From positions 62,001-126,000 of the forward strand of contig NZ_NXLU01000001.1 in NCBI RefSeq assembly GCF_003364215.1: a stretch of 64,000 nucleotides of DNA, given 5' to 3'. A program made the translations under genes and the position numbers. Numbering within the stretch: position 1 is the stretch's first letter; each line of letters begins with the position of its first letter. The DNA is from Helicobacter cholecystus (GTDB lineage: Bacteria; Campylobacterota; Campylobacteria; Campylobacterales; Helicobacteraceae). Below are positions 36,312-44,229 of this stretch, piece after piece. The notes below the pieces were generated by a model. It was not told the DNA's origin. It saw nothing but the letters and a program-made list of their open reading frames with translations, and did not search any database.

Positions 36312-38159
36312 ATGGTTGATTATGGGATAAATTTTTGGGCAAATCAAGATTTTTTAATTGAAGATGGGGTAGTTAAACTTGCCGCCCAAAGTAAGCCTGC
36401 GCTTATAGATATTGTTAAAGATATCCGAGAACAGGGGTATCGAGGGCCATTATTACTCAGATTTCCTCATTTAATTAAAAATCAAATTGACAAAATTTTT
36501 AATTGTTTTGAACGTTCGATTTCTGAATACAAATACAAAGGTGCATTTAAAGCTGTTTTTCCACTCAAAGTCAATCAAATGCCAAATTTTGTCCTCCCTC
36601 TTGTTGAGCTCAGCAAAGATAGATGCTATGGACTTGAAGCAGGGAGTAAGGCTGAACTTATTTTGGCTATGGCATACACCAACAAAAATTCCCCAATCAC
36701 AGTGAATGGCTTTAAAGATAAGGAAATGATTTCTTTAGGCTTTGTTGCGGCAAATATGGGACATGAGATCACTTTAACCATTGAAGGACTTAATGAGCTT
36801 GAAAGCATTATTGAAATTGCCCAAGAGTTTAGTCCTCCCTATCCAAATATTGGACTTAGAATTAGACTTCATAGCAGTGGTGTAGGAATTTGGGCGAAGA
36901 GTGGAGGGATCAACTCTAAATTTGGTCTTAATAGCACTGAGCTTTTAGAGGCTATTGCCTTGTTAGAAAAAAATAAACTTCTCAATCTCTTTACAATGAT
37001 TCACTTTCATATCGGAAGCCAAATTAGTGATATTTCTCCACTTAAAAAGGCTCTAAGAGAGGCAGGAAATCTTTATGCAGAGCTTAGAAAAATGGGGGCC
37101 AAAAATCTCACTTGTGTCAATATTGGTGGAGGTTTAGCAGTTGAATACACCCAACACCCTAGCATCAATCATTGCAATTACACTTTAAATGAATTCAGTG
37201 GGGATGTGGTGTTTTCTTTGCGTGAGATTGCCAAAAACAAACAAGAGCCCGAGCCTGATATCTATATTGAATCAGGACGATATATTGCAGCTTCTCATGC
37301 TGTGCTGATTGCTCCAGTCTTAGAACTATTTTCTCAAGAATATGATGAAAAAGCCCTCAAACTTAAAGACAAAAACCCTCCACTCATTGAAGAACTTAAT
37401 GATTTGTATCAAAGCATTAATGAAAAAAATGCCATTGAATACCTCCACGATAGTCTTGATCATATGGAATCTTTACTGACACTTTTTGATTTAGGTTATA
37501 TTGATTTACAAGATCGGAGCAATACTGAAGTGCTTGTCCACTTGGTGATTAAAAAAGTGATCAAACTCCTTAAACATAAAAACCACAATGAGCTTATCCG
37601 TATCCAAGAGCAGGTGCAAGAACGCTATTTACTTAATTGCTCCTTTTTCCAAAGTTTGCCAGATTATTGGGGATTGGGGCAAAACTTTCCTGTCATGCCC
37701 CTAGATAGACTCAATAAACGCCCTACACGAAGTGCAAGTTTATGGGATATTACTTGTGACAGTGATGGAGAAATTGCTTTTGATAGCAAGAAACCCTTAT
37801 TTTTACATGATGTGGATGTGACAAAGGAGGATTATTTCCTAGGTTTTTTCTTAGTGGGAGCTTATCAAGAAGTATTAGGAATGAAACATAATCTCTTCAC
37901 TCATCCCACTGAATTTAGTGTTGTGCTTGATGATGATTTGAATAAAGGTTATGAGATTACAAATATCTTAGAGGCTCAAACCATTTTAGATGTACTTGAT
38001 GATATTGATTATGATACTAAAGAAATTGAACGCCGATTAAGACTTAGGATTGAGGAGAATGCGGAGTTAAATGATGAGAGCAAAAAAGATATCTTAGGAC
38101 GATTGTATGTGATGCTCAGTGAAAATGTTTATCTTAAAACTATCACCCCCACAGAATAA
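36312..38159 (+). CDS. speA: Biosynthetic arginine decarboxylase
   Basis: SpeA decarboxylates arginine to agmatine, the entry to polyamine synthesis in many Campylobacterota. The 615-residue PLP enzyme has an alanine-racemase-like barrel with the cofactor lysine K86 in FPLKVNQ, the GLEAGSKAELILAMA region, the HFHIGSQI motif, the glycine-rich NIGGGLAVEY loop and WDITCDSDGEI in the C-terminal domain. Length is normal. The ATG follows AAGGGAAT. Confidence 0.95.
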   Translation: MVDYGINFWANQDFLIEDGVVKLAAQSKPALIDIVKDIREQGYRGPLLLRFPHLIKNQIDKIFNCFERSISEYKYKGAFKAVFPLKVNQMPNFVLPLVELSKDRCYGLEAGSKAELILAMAYTNKNSPITVNGFKDKEMISLGFVAANMGHEITLTIEGLNELESIIEIAQEFSPPYPNIGLRIRLHSSGVGIWAKSGGINSKFGLNSTELLEAIALLEKNKLLNLFTMIHFHIGSQISDISPLKKALREAGNLYAELRKMGAKNLTCVNIGGGLAVEYTQHPSINHCNYTLNEFSGDVVFSLREIAKNKQEPEPDIYIESGRYIAASHAVLIAPVLELFSQEYDEKALKLKDKNPPLIEELNDLYQSINEKNAIEYLHDSLDHMESLLTLFDLGYIDLQDRSNTEVLVHLVIKKVIKLLKHKNHNELIRIQEQVQERYLLNCSFFQSLPDYWGLGQNFPVMPLDRLNKRPTRSASLWDITCDSDGEIAFDSKKPLFLHDVDVTKEDYFLGFFLVGAYQEVLGMKHNLFTHPTEFSVVLDDDLNKGYEITNILEAQTILDVLDDIDYDTKEIERRLRLRIEENAELNDESKKDILGRLYVMLSENVYLKTITPTE

Positions 38160-38168
38160 GGAAATGAA

Positions 38169-39161
38169 TTGAAAGTTGGTTTCTATCGTAATGCTCTTAT
38201 TGGCGATACCCTTGTTGCCCTTCGTGCAATCTACTCTATCAAAGCCCTTTATCCTCATTGCAAACTTGTAGTTTATACCAATGATATTGGGATAGAAATT
38301 TATCAAGATTTCGATTTTATTGATGAACTTTTCAATCTTAACACTCATAGCTATGAACAAACCTTAGAACATATAAATTTATTAGAATTTGATGAGTTTA
38401 TTCTCACTCAACCTATTAAAACCCCTTGTAATCTTTTGGCAAAAAGCAATGTCAAAAGAATTATTAGCCTCCTTAGCCCTAGAAATTTTTATCGATTAAA
38501 ATTCCACAATATTTTTATTTCTAGAAACTTTAATTCTACACCCCAATACAAGCGATTGCTTAGACTTGTAAGAGAGATTGATAAAAAAATATTTGATGAG
38601 GGATATAGCAAGATTGATTTTTCTCCCATTACACTTAAACCCAAGGACTATCATTTTGCATATGCACAAAAGTTTTTAGATGAAAATTACGCCCAAAATT
38701 TTAAATATTGCGTGATGATTAACCCCTACTCACGCACATGCTCCCACTCCCTTACTTCCAATGGCTGGATTAAACTTATCACAATCTTAGCAAAACGCTA
38801 TTGCGAAGTTTTTTTTATTATCCCCACCTATGAAGGTAATCCACAAAGTTTTGATTTTCCAAAACTCCAAAATCTTAAACTCTTTTATAATACACTCGAT
38901 CTCTATAATCTTATTGCCCTAACAAGCAAAACCAATCTTCTTATCTCACCAAGCACAGGAAATGCACATATTGCAAATAATCTCAATATTCCTTTAATTG
39001 GTATCTTCAGCAAAAGGGATACGATGCTTTGGATTGGGGAGAATATGAGATTAGAAAATCTTGTTATTGTCCCTAAAAAAAGAGAGCAACTCACAAAAGA
39101 TGATGAGGATAAAATCATTCATAAAGTCATTGAGAGGTTTGAAGAGTTTTGCAAGCAATAG
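38169..39161 (+). CDS. Glycosyltransferase family 9 protein (heptosyltransferase-like)
   Basis: The 330-residue protein resembles LPS heptosyltransferases: N-terminal RNALIGDTLVALRAIYSIKALYP (the GD signature for the acceptor site), a central MINPYSRT segment and the C-terminal donor-site motif SPSTGNAHIANNLNIPLIGIFS. It begins at TTG 38169, 9 bp after the speA stop, with AAGGAA in front. It overlaps its paralogue by 13 bp. It probably adds a sugar to the lipid-A core or another surface glycan; donor and acceptor are unknown. Confidence 0.83.
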   Translation: MKVGFYRNALIGDTLVALRAIYSIKALYPHCKLVVYTNDIGIEIYQDFDFIDELFNLNTHSYEQTLEHINLLEFDEFILTQPIKTPCNLLAKSNVKRIISLLSPRNFYRLKFHNIFISRNFNSTPQYKRLLRLVREIDKKIFDEGYSKIDFSPITLKPKDYHFAYAQKFLDENYAQNFKYCVMINPYSRTCSHSLTSNGWIKLITILAKRYCEVFFIIPTYEGNPQSFDFPKLQNLKLFYNTLDLYNLIALTSKTNLLISPSTGNAHIANNLNIPLIGIFSKRDTMLWIGENMRLENLVIVPKKREQLTKDDEDKIIHKVIERFEEFCKQ

Positions 39162-40105
39162 GCTACTATATTGATTCAAAAATTGGAGATAGCGTTGTTG
39201 CATTGCCTGCCATCTATGGTTTAAAAACTCTACACCCTCAAGCTAAGCTTTATATTTTTTGCAATACCCTAACACAAAATCTCTACTCCCCTTTTGATTG
39301 GATTGAGGAAATAGTATTGATTGATCAACATATTATTTCTCACATTAATGAGCGAAAGCTAGATTTTCTTGTTTCTAGTAACACTGATAGAAACACAATT
39401 TGTTGTCTAAAAAAAAGCAATGTTCCTCTCATCTACACCTTTCTTAAGCCCTATAATCTCTTTGATCCACGTCTTAAGCTTCTTTTTGCCAACATTATCA
39501 CAAAACCCCAAACCATTAAAAAAACACTCCTTGATCTTGTGTGGCTTACTCGCCCTAAAGGCACAAGAATTAAACTCTCTGATTGCATCCCTACACTCAA
39601 AACATACCCTCACAATGTCCAAACTATTGATACTTTTTTCTCTACTTTAAATATCAATCATCAAAAACTCATTATGGTCAACCCCTTTGGATATGCTGCA
39701 AAAGTCAATCTCTCTTTAAATGAATATGCCCATATTACTCAAGTCCTACTCAAGGATTATTTTGTGATTGTCCCTACCTTTAAAGATAAAGATTCTTTAA
39801 TTAAAAATACTTTTCCTCAAGAAGTCCTCTCTCATCCAAATTTCTGTATTTTTCATAATGATTGGGATTTACTTAATCTTGTTGAATTGATTTCAAGGAT
39901 TGATTTGCTCATCTCTCCAAGCACAGGAAATATCCATATTGCTCAGAATTTAGGCATTCCTAGTATTGGGATCTTTAGCCTAAGGGATATGATTTTATGG
40001 GGAGGAGACAAGATTTATACCCTCATCAATCCCAAAAATCCTCAAAAAACTCTAAAAAAAATCCTTGCACTCACTCACAAACTACTTTTTCCTAAAAAAC
40101 CCTAA
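39149..40105 (+). CDS. Glycosyltransferase family 9 protein, second copy
   Basis: The 318-residue paralogue of the upstream gene has the same order of motifs: DSKIGDSVVALPAIYGLKTLHP at the N-terminus, MVNPFGYAAK in the middle and SPSTGNIHIAQNLGIPSIGIFS at the C-terminus. The two probably arose by tandem duplication and act in succession on one glycan. The likely start is TTG 39149 inside the preceding gene. Both genes of this pair use TTG starts, suggesting low, coupled expression. Confidence 0.82.
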   Translation: MQAIGYYIDSKIGDSVVALPAIYGLKTLHPQAKLYIFCNTLTQNLYSPFDWIEEIVLIDQHIISHINERKLDFLVSSNTDRNTICCLKKSNVPLIYTFLKPYNLFDPRLKLLFANIITKPQTIKKTLLDLVWLTRPKGTRIKLSDCIPTLKTYPHNVQTIDTFFSTLNINHQKLIMVNPFGYAAKVNLSLNEYAHITQVLLKDYFVIVPTFKDKDSLIKNTFPQEVLSHPNFCIFHNDWDLLNLVELISRIDLLISPSTGNIHIAQNLGIPSIGIFSLRDMILWGGDKIYTLINPKNPQKTLKKILALTHKLLFPKKP

Positions 40106-40171
40106 AGCTTTTTGTATTATTTACCCTACCTTTCTATGATTTACATGCTAATTCATATTAAAAGGAAAAAA

Positions 40172-40918
40172 ATGAAAAAATCTCTATTATTCACAACGCT
40201 TATGAATGTTTTTCTAAGTGCACAAATTTATGTTTATGGTCCAGGTGGTCCTGCTCCAGTCCTTAAAGAACTGGCCTCTATCTATGAACAAAAAACAGGA
40301 CAAGAGGTAATCATAATTGCAGGTCCAGCTTCAACTTGGATAGATGAAGCCAAGATTCAGGCTGATATTATTTATAGTGGCAACTCTGCAATGATGGATA
40401 CTTTTATAAGTAAAATGGATGGAAAAATCAGTGCAGAGAAAATTGAAGTGCTCAATATTCGTAAAGCTGGAATTATTGTTCGTCCAAACAATCCCAAAAA
40501 AATTAAAAATTTCAAAGATCTACTTAAGAAAGATATCAACATTATGGTAGTCAATGGTGCAGGACAAGTGGGACTATATGAAGATATGGCGCTAAAGTAT
40601 GGCAAAAGAGAAAACCTTGTTGCTCTGAGAAAAAACATCAAAGTTTTTGCCCCAAATTCAAAAATTGCTGTTGAGAATTGGAATAATGATTCAAGTATTG
40701 ATGCGCTCATCATTTGGGAACACTGGGCAAATGCAATAGGTAAGGATAAGGCAGAGTTTATCAATAGTGGTAAGGGGAGTGTAATGTATCGTGCAAGCGA
40801 AATTGTTATAACTAATGATTCGCAAAATATACAAGAAGCTCAAGATTTTATCAACTTTATCAAAAGTGCAGAAGCTCAAAAAGTTTGGGTAAAGGAAGGC
40901 TGGATTTCTACTCAGTAA
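40172..40918 (+). CDS. AcfC-like periplasmic substrate-binding protein
   Basis: The 248-residue precursor has a signal peptide of about 17 residues followed by IYVYGPGGPAPVLKELASIY, the hallmark of accessory colonization factor AcfC proteins, a branch of the sulfate/molybdate-binding fold. DIIYSGNSAMMDTF and VNGAGQVGLYEDMAL are further family segments. The ATG at 40172 has an AAAAGGAAA box; the upstream open frame is not used. No ABC permease or ATPase gene is adjacent, so it is an orphan binding protein here. The ligand is unknown. Confidence 0.82.
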   Translation: MKKSLLFTTLMNVFLSAQIYVYGPGGPAPVLKELASIYEQKTGQEVIIIAGPASTWIDEAKIQADIIYSGNSAMMDTFISKMDGKISAEKIEVLNIRKAGIIVRPNNPKKIKNFKDLLKKDINIMVVNGAGQVGLYEDMALKYGKRENLVALRKNIKVFAPNSKIAVENWNNDSSIDALIIWEHWANAIGKDKAEFINSGKGSVMYRASEIVITNDSQNIQEAQDFINFIKSAEAQKVWVKEGWISTQ

Positions 40919-40946
40919 AAAAAGAGGGAATAGTTATCTTCCCTCT
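40916..40946 (-). terminator. Intrinsic terminator of the long minus-strand operon
   Basis: On the minus strand AGAGGGAA pairs with TTCCCTCT around an 8-base loop (40923-40946) and is followed at once by seven T. The hairpin overlaps the stop codon region of the membrane methyltransferase gene, and also lies 5 bases past the acfC-like stop, where its stem could stop plus-strand transcription too. Confidence 0.8.
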
Positions 40947-41683
40947 ACATGAAAGTATCGTGTTTTCTTCACAATCAAACGAATGATAAGATAAAACACA
41001 GCAGACCCTATAAACACCCACGATAAAATCGGATTTAAAGTCACTTTAAAACTCTCTTGAGAAATTGACACAATCAGATAATTTGCAAAAAAGAGTGAAG
41101 TTGTAAGACCAAAAAATGAATGATATTCCCTTTTTAACATTGTTTTTAAAGAAAAATCTAAAACACTTTTCTTATACATTTTAAATGAAGGAAAAAATGC
41201 AGGGGTTTTTTGAGCCCATTTTTTATATTCTTCACCAAATTTTTCTTCCAAAAATCTCTCTTCTGTATAAATAATGCGCTCATAATAAATCCAAAAAAGC
41301 GCACAGAACAGTAGAAGCAAAAGCCAGTTCCCCAACAAAATCACAGGTGCAAGCATCATAAGAAAGTTTCCAAGATACAAAGGGTTACGACAAAGAGAAT
41401 ACATTCCTGTGGTATTGAGTGAATGAGCTACCTGTCCATGAACATTTCTTCCACTCGTTCCTTGGGGCACATAGCCTGCAACAAGAATTCTAATCCACTG
41501 ACCCAAACAACCTACAACCAATGCTGTAATAACTAAAGTATGATTATATTTTCCTTGAGTAAAGAGATTTTGTCCAAAGTCTAAAAGAGAAAATATAATC
41601 AATGGAACCATAATTAAGGGGATATAACTTCTATAGCGAAAAAGAATATCTCCACTTTTTACCATTTCGTTCTTCAATAACAT
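40934..41683 (-). CDS. Isoprenylcysteine carboxyl methyltransferase-like membrane methyltransferase
   Basis: The 249-residue polytopic protein has about six membrane segments and the ICMT/phospholipid-methyltransferase core: SLCRNPLYLGNFLMMLAPV near 97-115 and EERFLEEKFGEEYKKWAQKTPAFFP near 150-175, which bind S-adenosylmethionine. Bacterial members methylate lipids or unknown substrates. The open frame reaches 41722, but the ATG at 41683 has an AAAGGAG box. It is the last gene of the run, and its stop lies inside the terminator hairpin. Confidence 0.8.
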   Translation of the reverse strand: MLLKNEMVKSGDILFRYRSYIPLIMVPLIIFSLLDFGQNLFTQGKYNHTLVITALVVGCLGQWIRILVAGYVPQGTSGRNVHGQVAHSLNTTGMYSLCRNPLYLGNFLMMLAPVILLGNWLLLLLFCALFWIYYERIIYTEERFLEEKFGEEYKKWAQKTPAFFPSFKMYKKSVLDFSLKTMLKREYHSFFGLTTSLFFANYLIVSISQESFKVTLNPILSWVFIGSAVFYLIIRLIVKKTRYFHVEGR

Positions 41684-41718
41684 TTTTACTCCTTTAAAAT
41701 GTATATTTTCACTTATTT

Positions 41719-42444
41719 TCACTCTAAATCAATATAGCTTGAATGAACTTTAAGACTATAAGTTGAACATTCTGAATAAATTCTTTTCACTTCTGGGGAG
41801 TTTTGCATTTGTTCTTTGCCAATATGAGTAAAAAGAGGAGGGAGGATTTTTAAAGAGGATTTACTTTGTATTTTTGCTTTAATCATTACAAGTGTAGCCT
41901 CTTTTTCAGCCCTAGGATGGACAAATCTTGCAACTTCTGCATTAAAACCAGCACTCCTAAGTTCAAAAAAAACTCGATGAGCCTCCTTGGCATCATAGCA
42001 AAAAAGCAAGATTCCATTAGGTTTAAGTATACATTTAGATTTATGAAAAAACTTTTTAAGAGGCATAAAAGATTCATTACGTGCCCAATTAAGTCTTTTA
42101 TTTTTTGCAGGAATAATTTCACATCGATAAAATGGAGGATTACAAAGCAAGACATCAAAACGCTTTTCACTCTGATAGTTCAAAAAGTCCCCACAAATCA
42201 CCTCTGAATCTAAAACATTTTTTTGAGATAAAAATGCCATATACTTATCTTTTTCTATCATTGTGAGTTCTACGTCAAAATCTCTTTTAGCAAGCTTTCC
42301 TAATATCCCACTCCCACAACCTACATCTAAGAGACTTTGCTTTGCTTTTAAGAAAGATTTTGAGAAATCGTAGAGAAATAGACTATCACTATTGTAGCAA
42401 TATCCATCGCTAAGCTGATAAAGTCGTACTATACCTGAAGCCAT
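41719..42444 (-). CDS. TrmN6-like methyltransferase (tRNA1(Val) adenine-37 N6)
   Basis: The 241-residue Rossmann methyltransferase has the SAM site LLDVGCGSGILGKLA near residues 38-52, acidic motif MIEKD and the catalytic CNPPF motif near 103-107, shared with N6-adenine enzymes such as TrmN6. The N-terminal YQLSDGYCYNSDSLFLYDF is typical of that family. It overlaps ribD by 16 bp. The target base is inferred from the family. Confidence 0.82.
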   Translation of the reverse strand: MASGIVRLYQLSDGYCYNSDSLFLYDFSKSFLKAKQSLLDVGCGSGILGKLAKRDFDVELTMIEKDKYMAFLSQKNVLDSEVICGDFLNYQSEKRFDVLLCNPPFYRCEIIPAKNKRLNWARNESFMPLKKFFHKSKCILKPNGILLFCYDAKEAHRVFFELRSAGFNAEVARFVHPRAEKEATLVMIKAKIQSKSSLKILPPLFTHIGKEQMQNSPEVKRIYSECSTYSLKVHSSYIDLE

Positions 42445-43457
42445 AAAAACACATCCTCACCTCCGTTATCCCTCATACTATGAGAATGTAAATACCTTAA
42501 GTCAAATCTTTGCTTTATTTCTTCACCCTTTCCTCTAAACTTTGGAGCAAAGATGAGTAATAATGCATCCAAATGCTCTCTCAAACTCTCAAGCATCTCA
42601 TATCCTCCTTCAATAATATTAAACCCCTTATCTAAGCCTAAAGAAGAGAGGTTTTGGTGCAGGGTAATATCTGGGGAGTGAATACAAGAATACTCTTGAG
42701 GATTTAAATTTTGTTTTGTGAGAATCTTTACAGGAATATATGTCTTATCCTTTCTATAAGCACAACGCAAATCTAGTCTTGGCTGATCGTACAAAATCGT
42801 TTTTCCTGAAATTATCAACGCATCAGCTACACCCCTTTGTGTATGCGTAAATGCTTTTGAACTCTGATTTGAAATTTGCCCTTCTTTATAATTTGCATTA
42901 AGATATTGAGCGATTTTAAAGAGATTAAAATGTCCTTTTTCTCTCATGCATAAAAAGGGATAGAGCAATCTATCACCCTTCTCTTCACATACCCCAGCAA
43001 CAACCTCAACTCCCTTACTTTGAAGATACTCTGCCCCTCCTTTAGAATAAGAACCCAAATCATAAGAAGAAAAGAAAACTTTTTTAATTTTAACCCCTGT
43101 CAAAAGTTTAGCGCAAGAAGGAGTTTTACCTTCATGGTTACAAGGTTCTAAAGTGACATAGATTATGCAATCTTTAAGAGCATTTTGATGGGAGCTTAAA
43201 ATAAGATCATACACTTCCCAAGAATTAAGATTTTCACACCTACTTTGATCTAAGACATTCAAAGCGATAAGAGCCTTTTTGATTGCCTCAAGCTCTGCAT
43301 GAGCTTCTCCACTTTTTTGATGGAAAGCATAAGAGAGGGGACGATTAAAAGAGTCTGTAACTATTGCTCCTACACTTGGATTAGGAAGGGCAAGGGTTTG
43401 AAATTCCCAAGCTTGATTGATAAGCCAATTAAGAAAAATCTCTTCAAGTTTTACCAT
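42429..43457 (-). CDS. ribD: Bifunctional riboflavin biosynthesis deaminase/reductase
   Basis: RibD carries out the second and third steps of riboflavin synthesis. The 342-residue protein has an N-terminal zinc deaminase domain with H53-A-E55 (HAELEAI) and C106/C115 in EPCNHEGKTPSC, and a C-terminal reductase domain that is short (about 190 residues) and divergent but keeps the GVADALIISGKTILYDQPRLD region. It overlaps rimP by 7 bp. Confidence 0.92.
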   Translation of the reverse strand: MVKLEEIFLNWLINQAWEFQTLALPNPSVGAIVTDSFNRPLSYAFHQKSGEAHAELEAIKKALIALNVLDQSRCENLNSWEVYDLILSSHQNALKDCIIYVTLEPCNHEGKTPSCAKLLTGVKIKKVFFSSYDLGSYSKGGAEYLQSKGVEVVAGVCEEKGDRLLYPFLCMREKGHFNLFKIAQYLNANYKEGQISNQSSKAFTHTQRGVADALIISGKTILYDQPRLDLRCAYRKDKTYIPVKILTKQNLNPQEYSCIHSPDITLHQNLSSLGLDKGFNIIEGGYEMLESLREHLDALLLIFAPKFRGKGEEIKQRFDLRYLHSHSMRDNGGEDVFLWLQV

Positions 43458-43879
43458 TGAAAGAGTGTTTTAACCCTTTTGGTTTGAGAATAAGGAATTT
43501 TTTCTCCATTGATTACAAACCCTTCTTCATCGCTTGCCTCAAGCATACCTTCAAGAATTGTTTTATCCATCCTTTTCACTTCAATCCTCTCTCCAATAGA
43601 AAATTTAAAATGTTGAGGTTTCTTAAGAACCCTCTCAATCCCTGGAGAGCTTACTTCTAATATATAATTTGATGCAATAGGCTCTTCTACATCAAGCAGT
43701 GGAGAAATGAGTTCAGAAACCTCTTGGCATTGATTGAGTGTAATCCCCTCTTTTGAAGTGATAAAAACTCTTAAAATATCCTGATTAAACTCTTTAAGCA
43801 TTACTACATCATAAAGCTCACAACCACAGCTTTGAATGTATTTGTTGAGCTTTTCTTCTAAATCTGGAGTAATCATCAC
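43451..43879 (-). CDS. rimP: Ribosome maturation factor RimP
   Basis: RimP helps assemble the 30S subunit. The 142-residue protein shows the family features: CELYDVVMLKEF, LRVFITSKEGITLNQCQEVS, then NYILEVSSPGIERVLKKPQHF (about 73-93), and a short C-terminal Sm-like domain. It overlaps rbfA by 4 bp, and the order infB-rbfA-rimP on the coding strand matches other Campylobacterota. Confidence 0.95.
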   Translation of the reverse strand: MMITPDLEEKLNKYIQSCGCELYDVVMLKEFNQDILRVFITSKEGITLNQCQEVSELISPLLDVEEPIASNYILEVSSPGIERVLKKPQHFKFSIGERIEVKRMDKTILEGMLEASDEEGFVINGEKIPYSQTKRVKTLFQW

Positions 43880-44229
43880 CCTTCCCTTTCTTGAGTAATT
43901 TGTGCAAAAATCTTATCCAAAGAATTTACGCTCTTAAGACTATCATCAAATTTAAAGTTAAGTTTTGGACATTTAAACCATCCGCTTGAGCTTAGAATAT
44001 GTTCTCTAAGAATCCCCTCTGCCTTTTTGAGTTCTTTTAGAATAAGAACTTTTTCTTCTGCTGAAAAATCACTTCCTTCAATAAAAACTTCAGCATTATA
44101 TTTCCCACGAGAACAGATCACTTGTGTAATAGATAAGGAGTTTAAAGTAGGATTTGAAAGCATACCTAAAGCTTCAGTAACAAGCTCTAAAAGGAGAGAT
44201 TGGGAGCGTTGAAGTTTAATATCACTCAT
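43876..44229 (-). CDS. rbfA: Ribosome-binding factor A
   Basis: RbfA binds the 16S rRNA 5' region during 30S maturation. The 117-residue protein has a KH-like fold; visible are QRSQSLLLELVTEAL at the N-terminus and the late FKCPKLNFKFDDSLK strand with the usual P-x-L-x-F pattern. It is coupled by 4-bp overlaps to infB upstream and rimP downstream. Confidence 0.93.
   Translation of the reverse strand: MSDIKLQRSQSLLLELVTEALGMLSNPTLNSLSITQVICSRGKYNAEVFIEGSDFSAEEKVLILKELKKAEGILREHILSSSGWFKCPKLNFKFDDSLKSVNSLDKIFAQITQEREG

Noticed and set aside
42429-43457. ribD as a truncated deaminase-only gene
   Set aside because: The C-terminal reductase part is short and divergent but retains a recognisable core, as in other Helicobacter, so I kept the bifunctional call.
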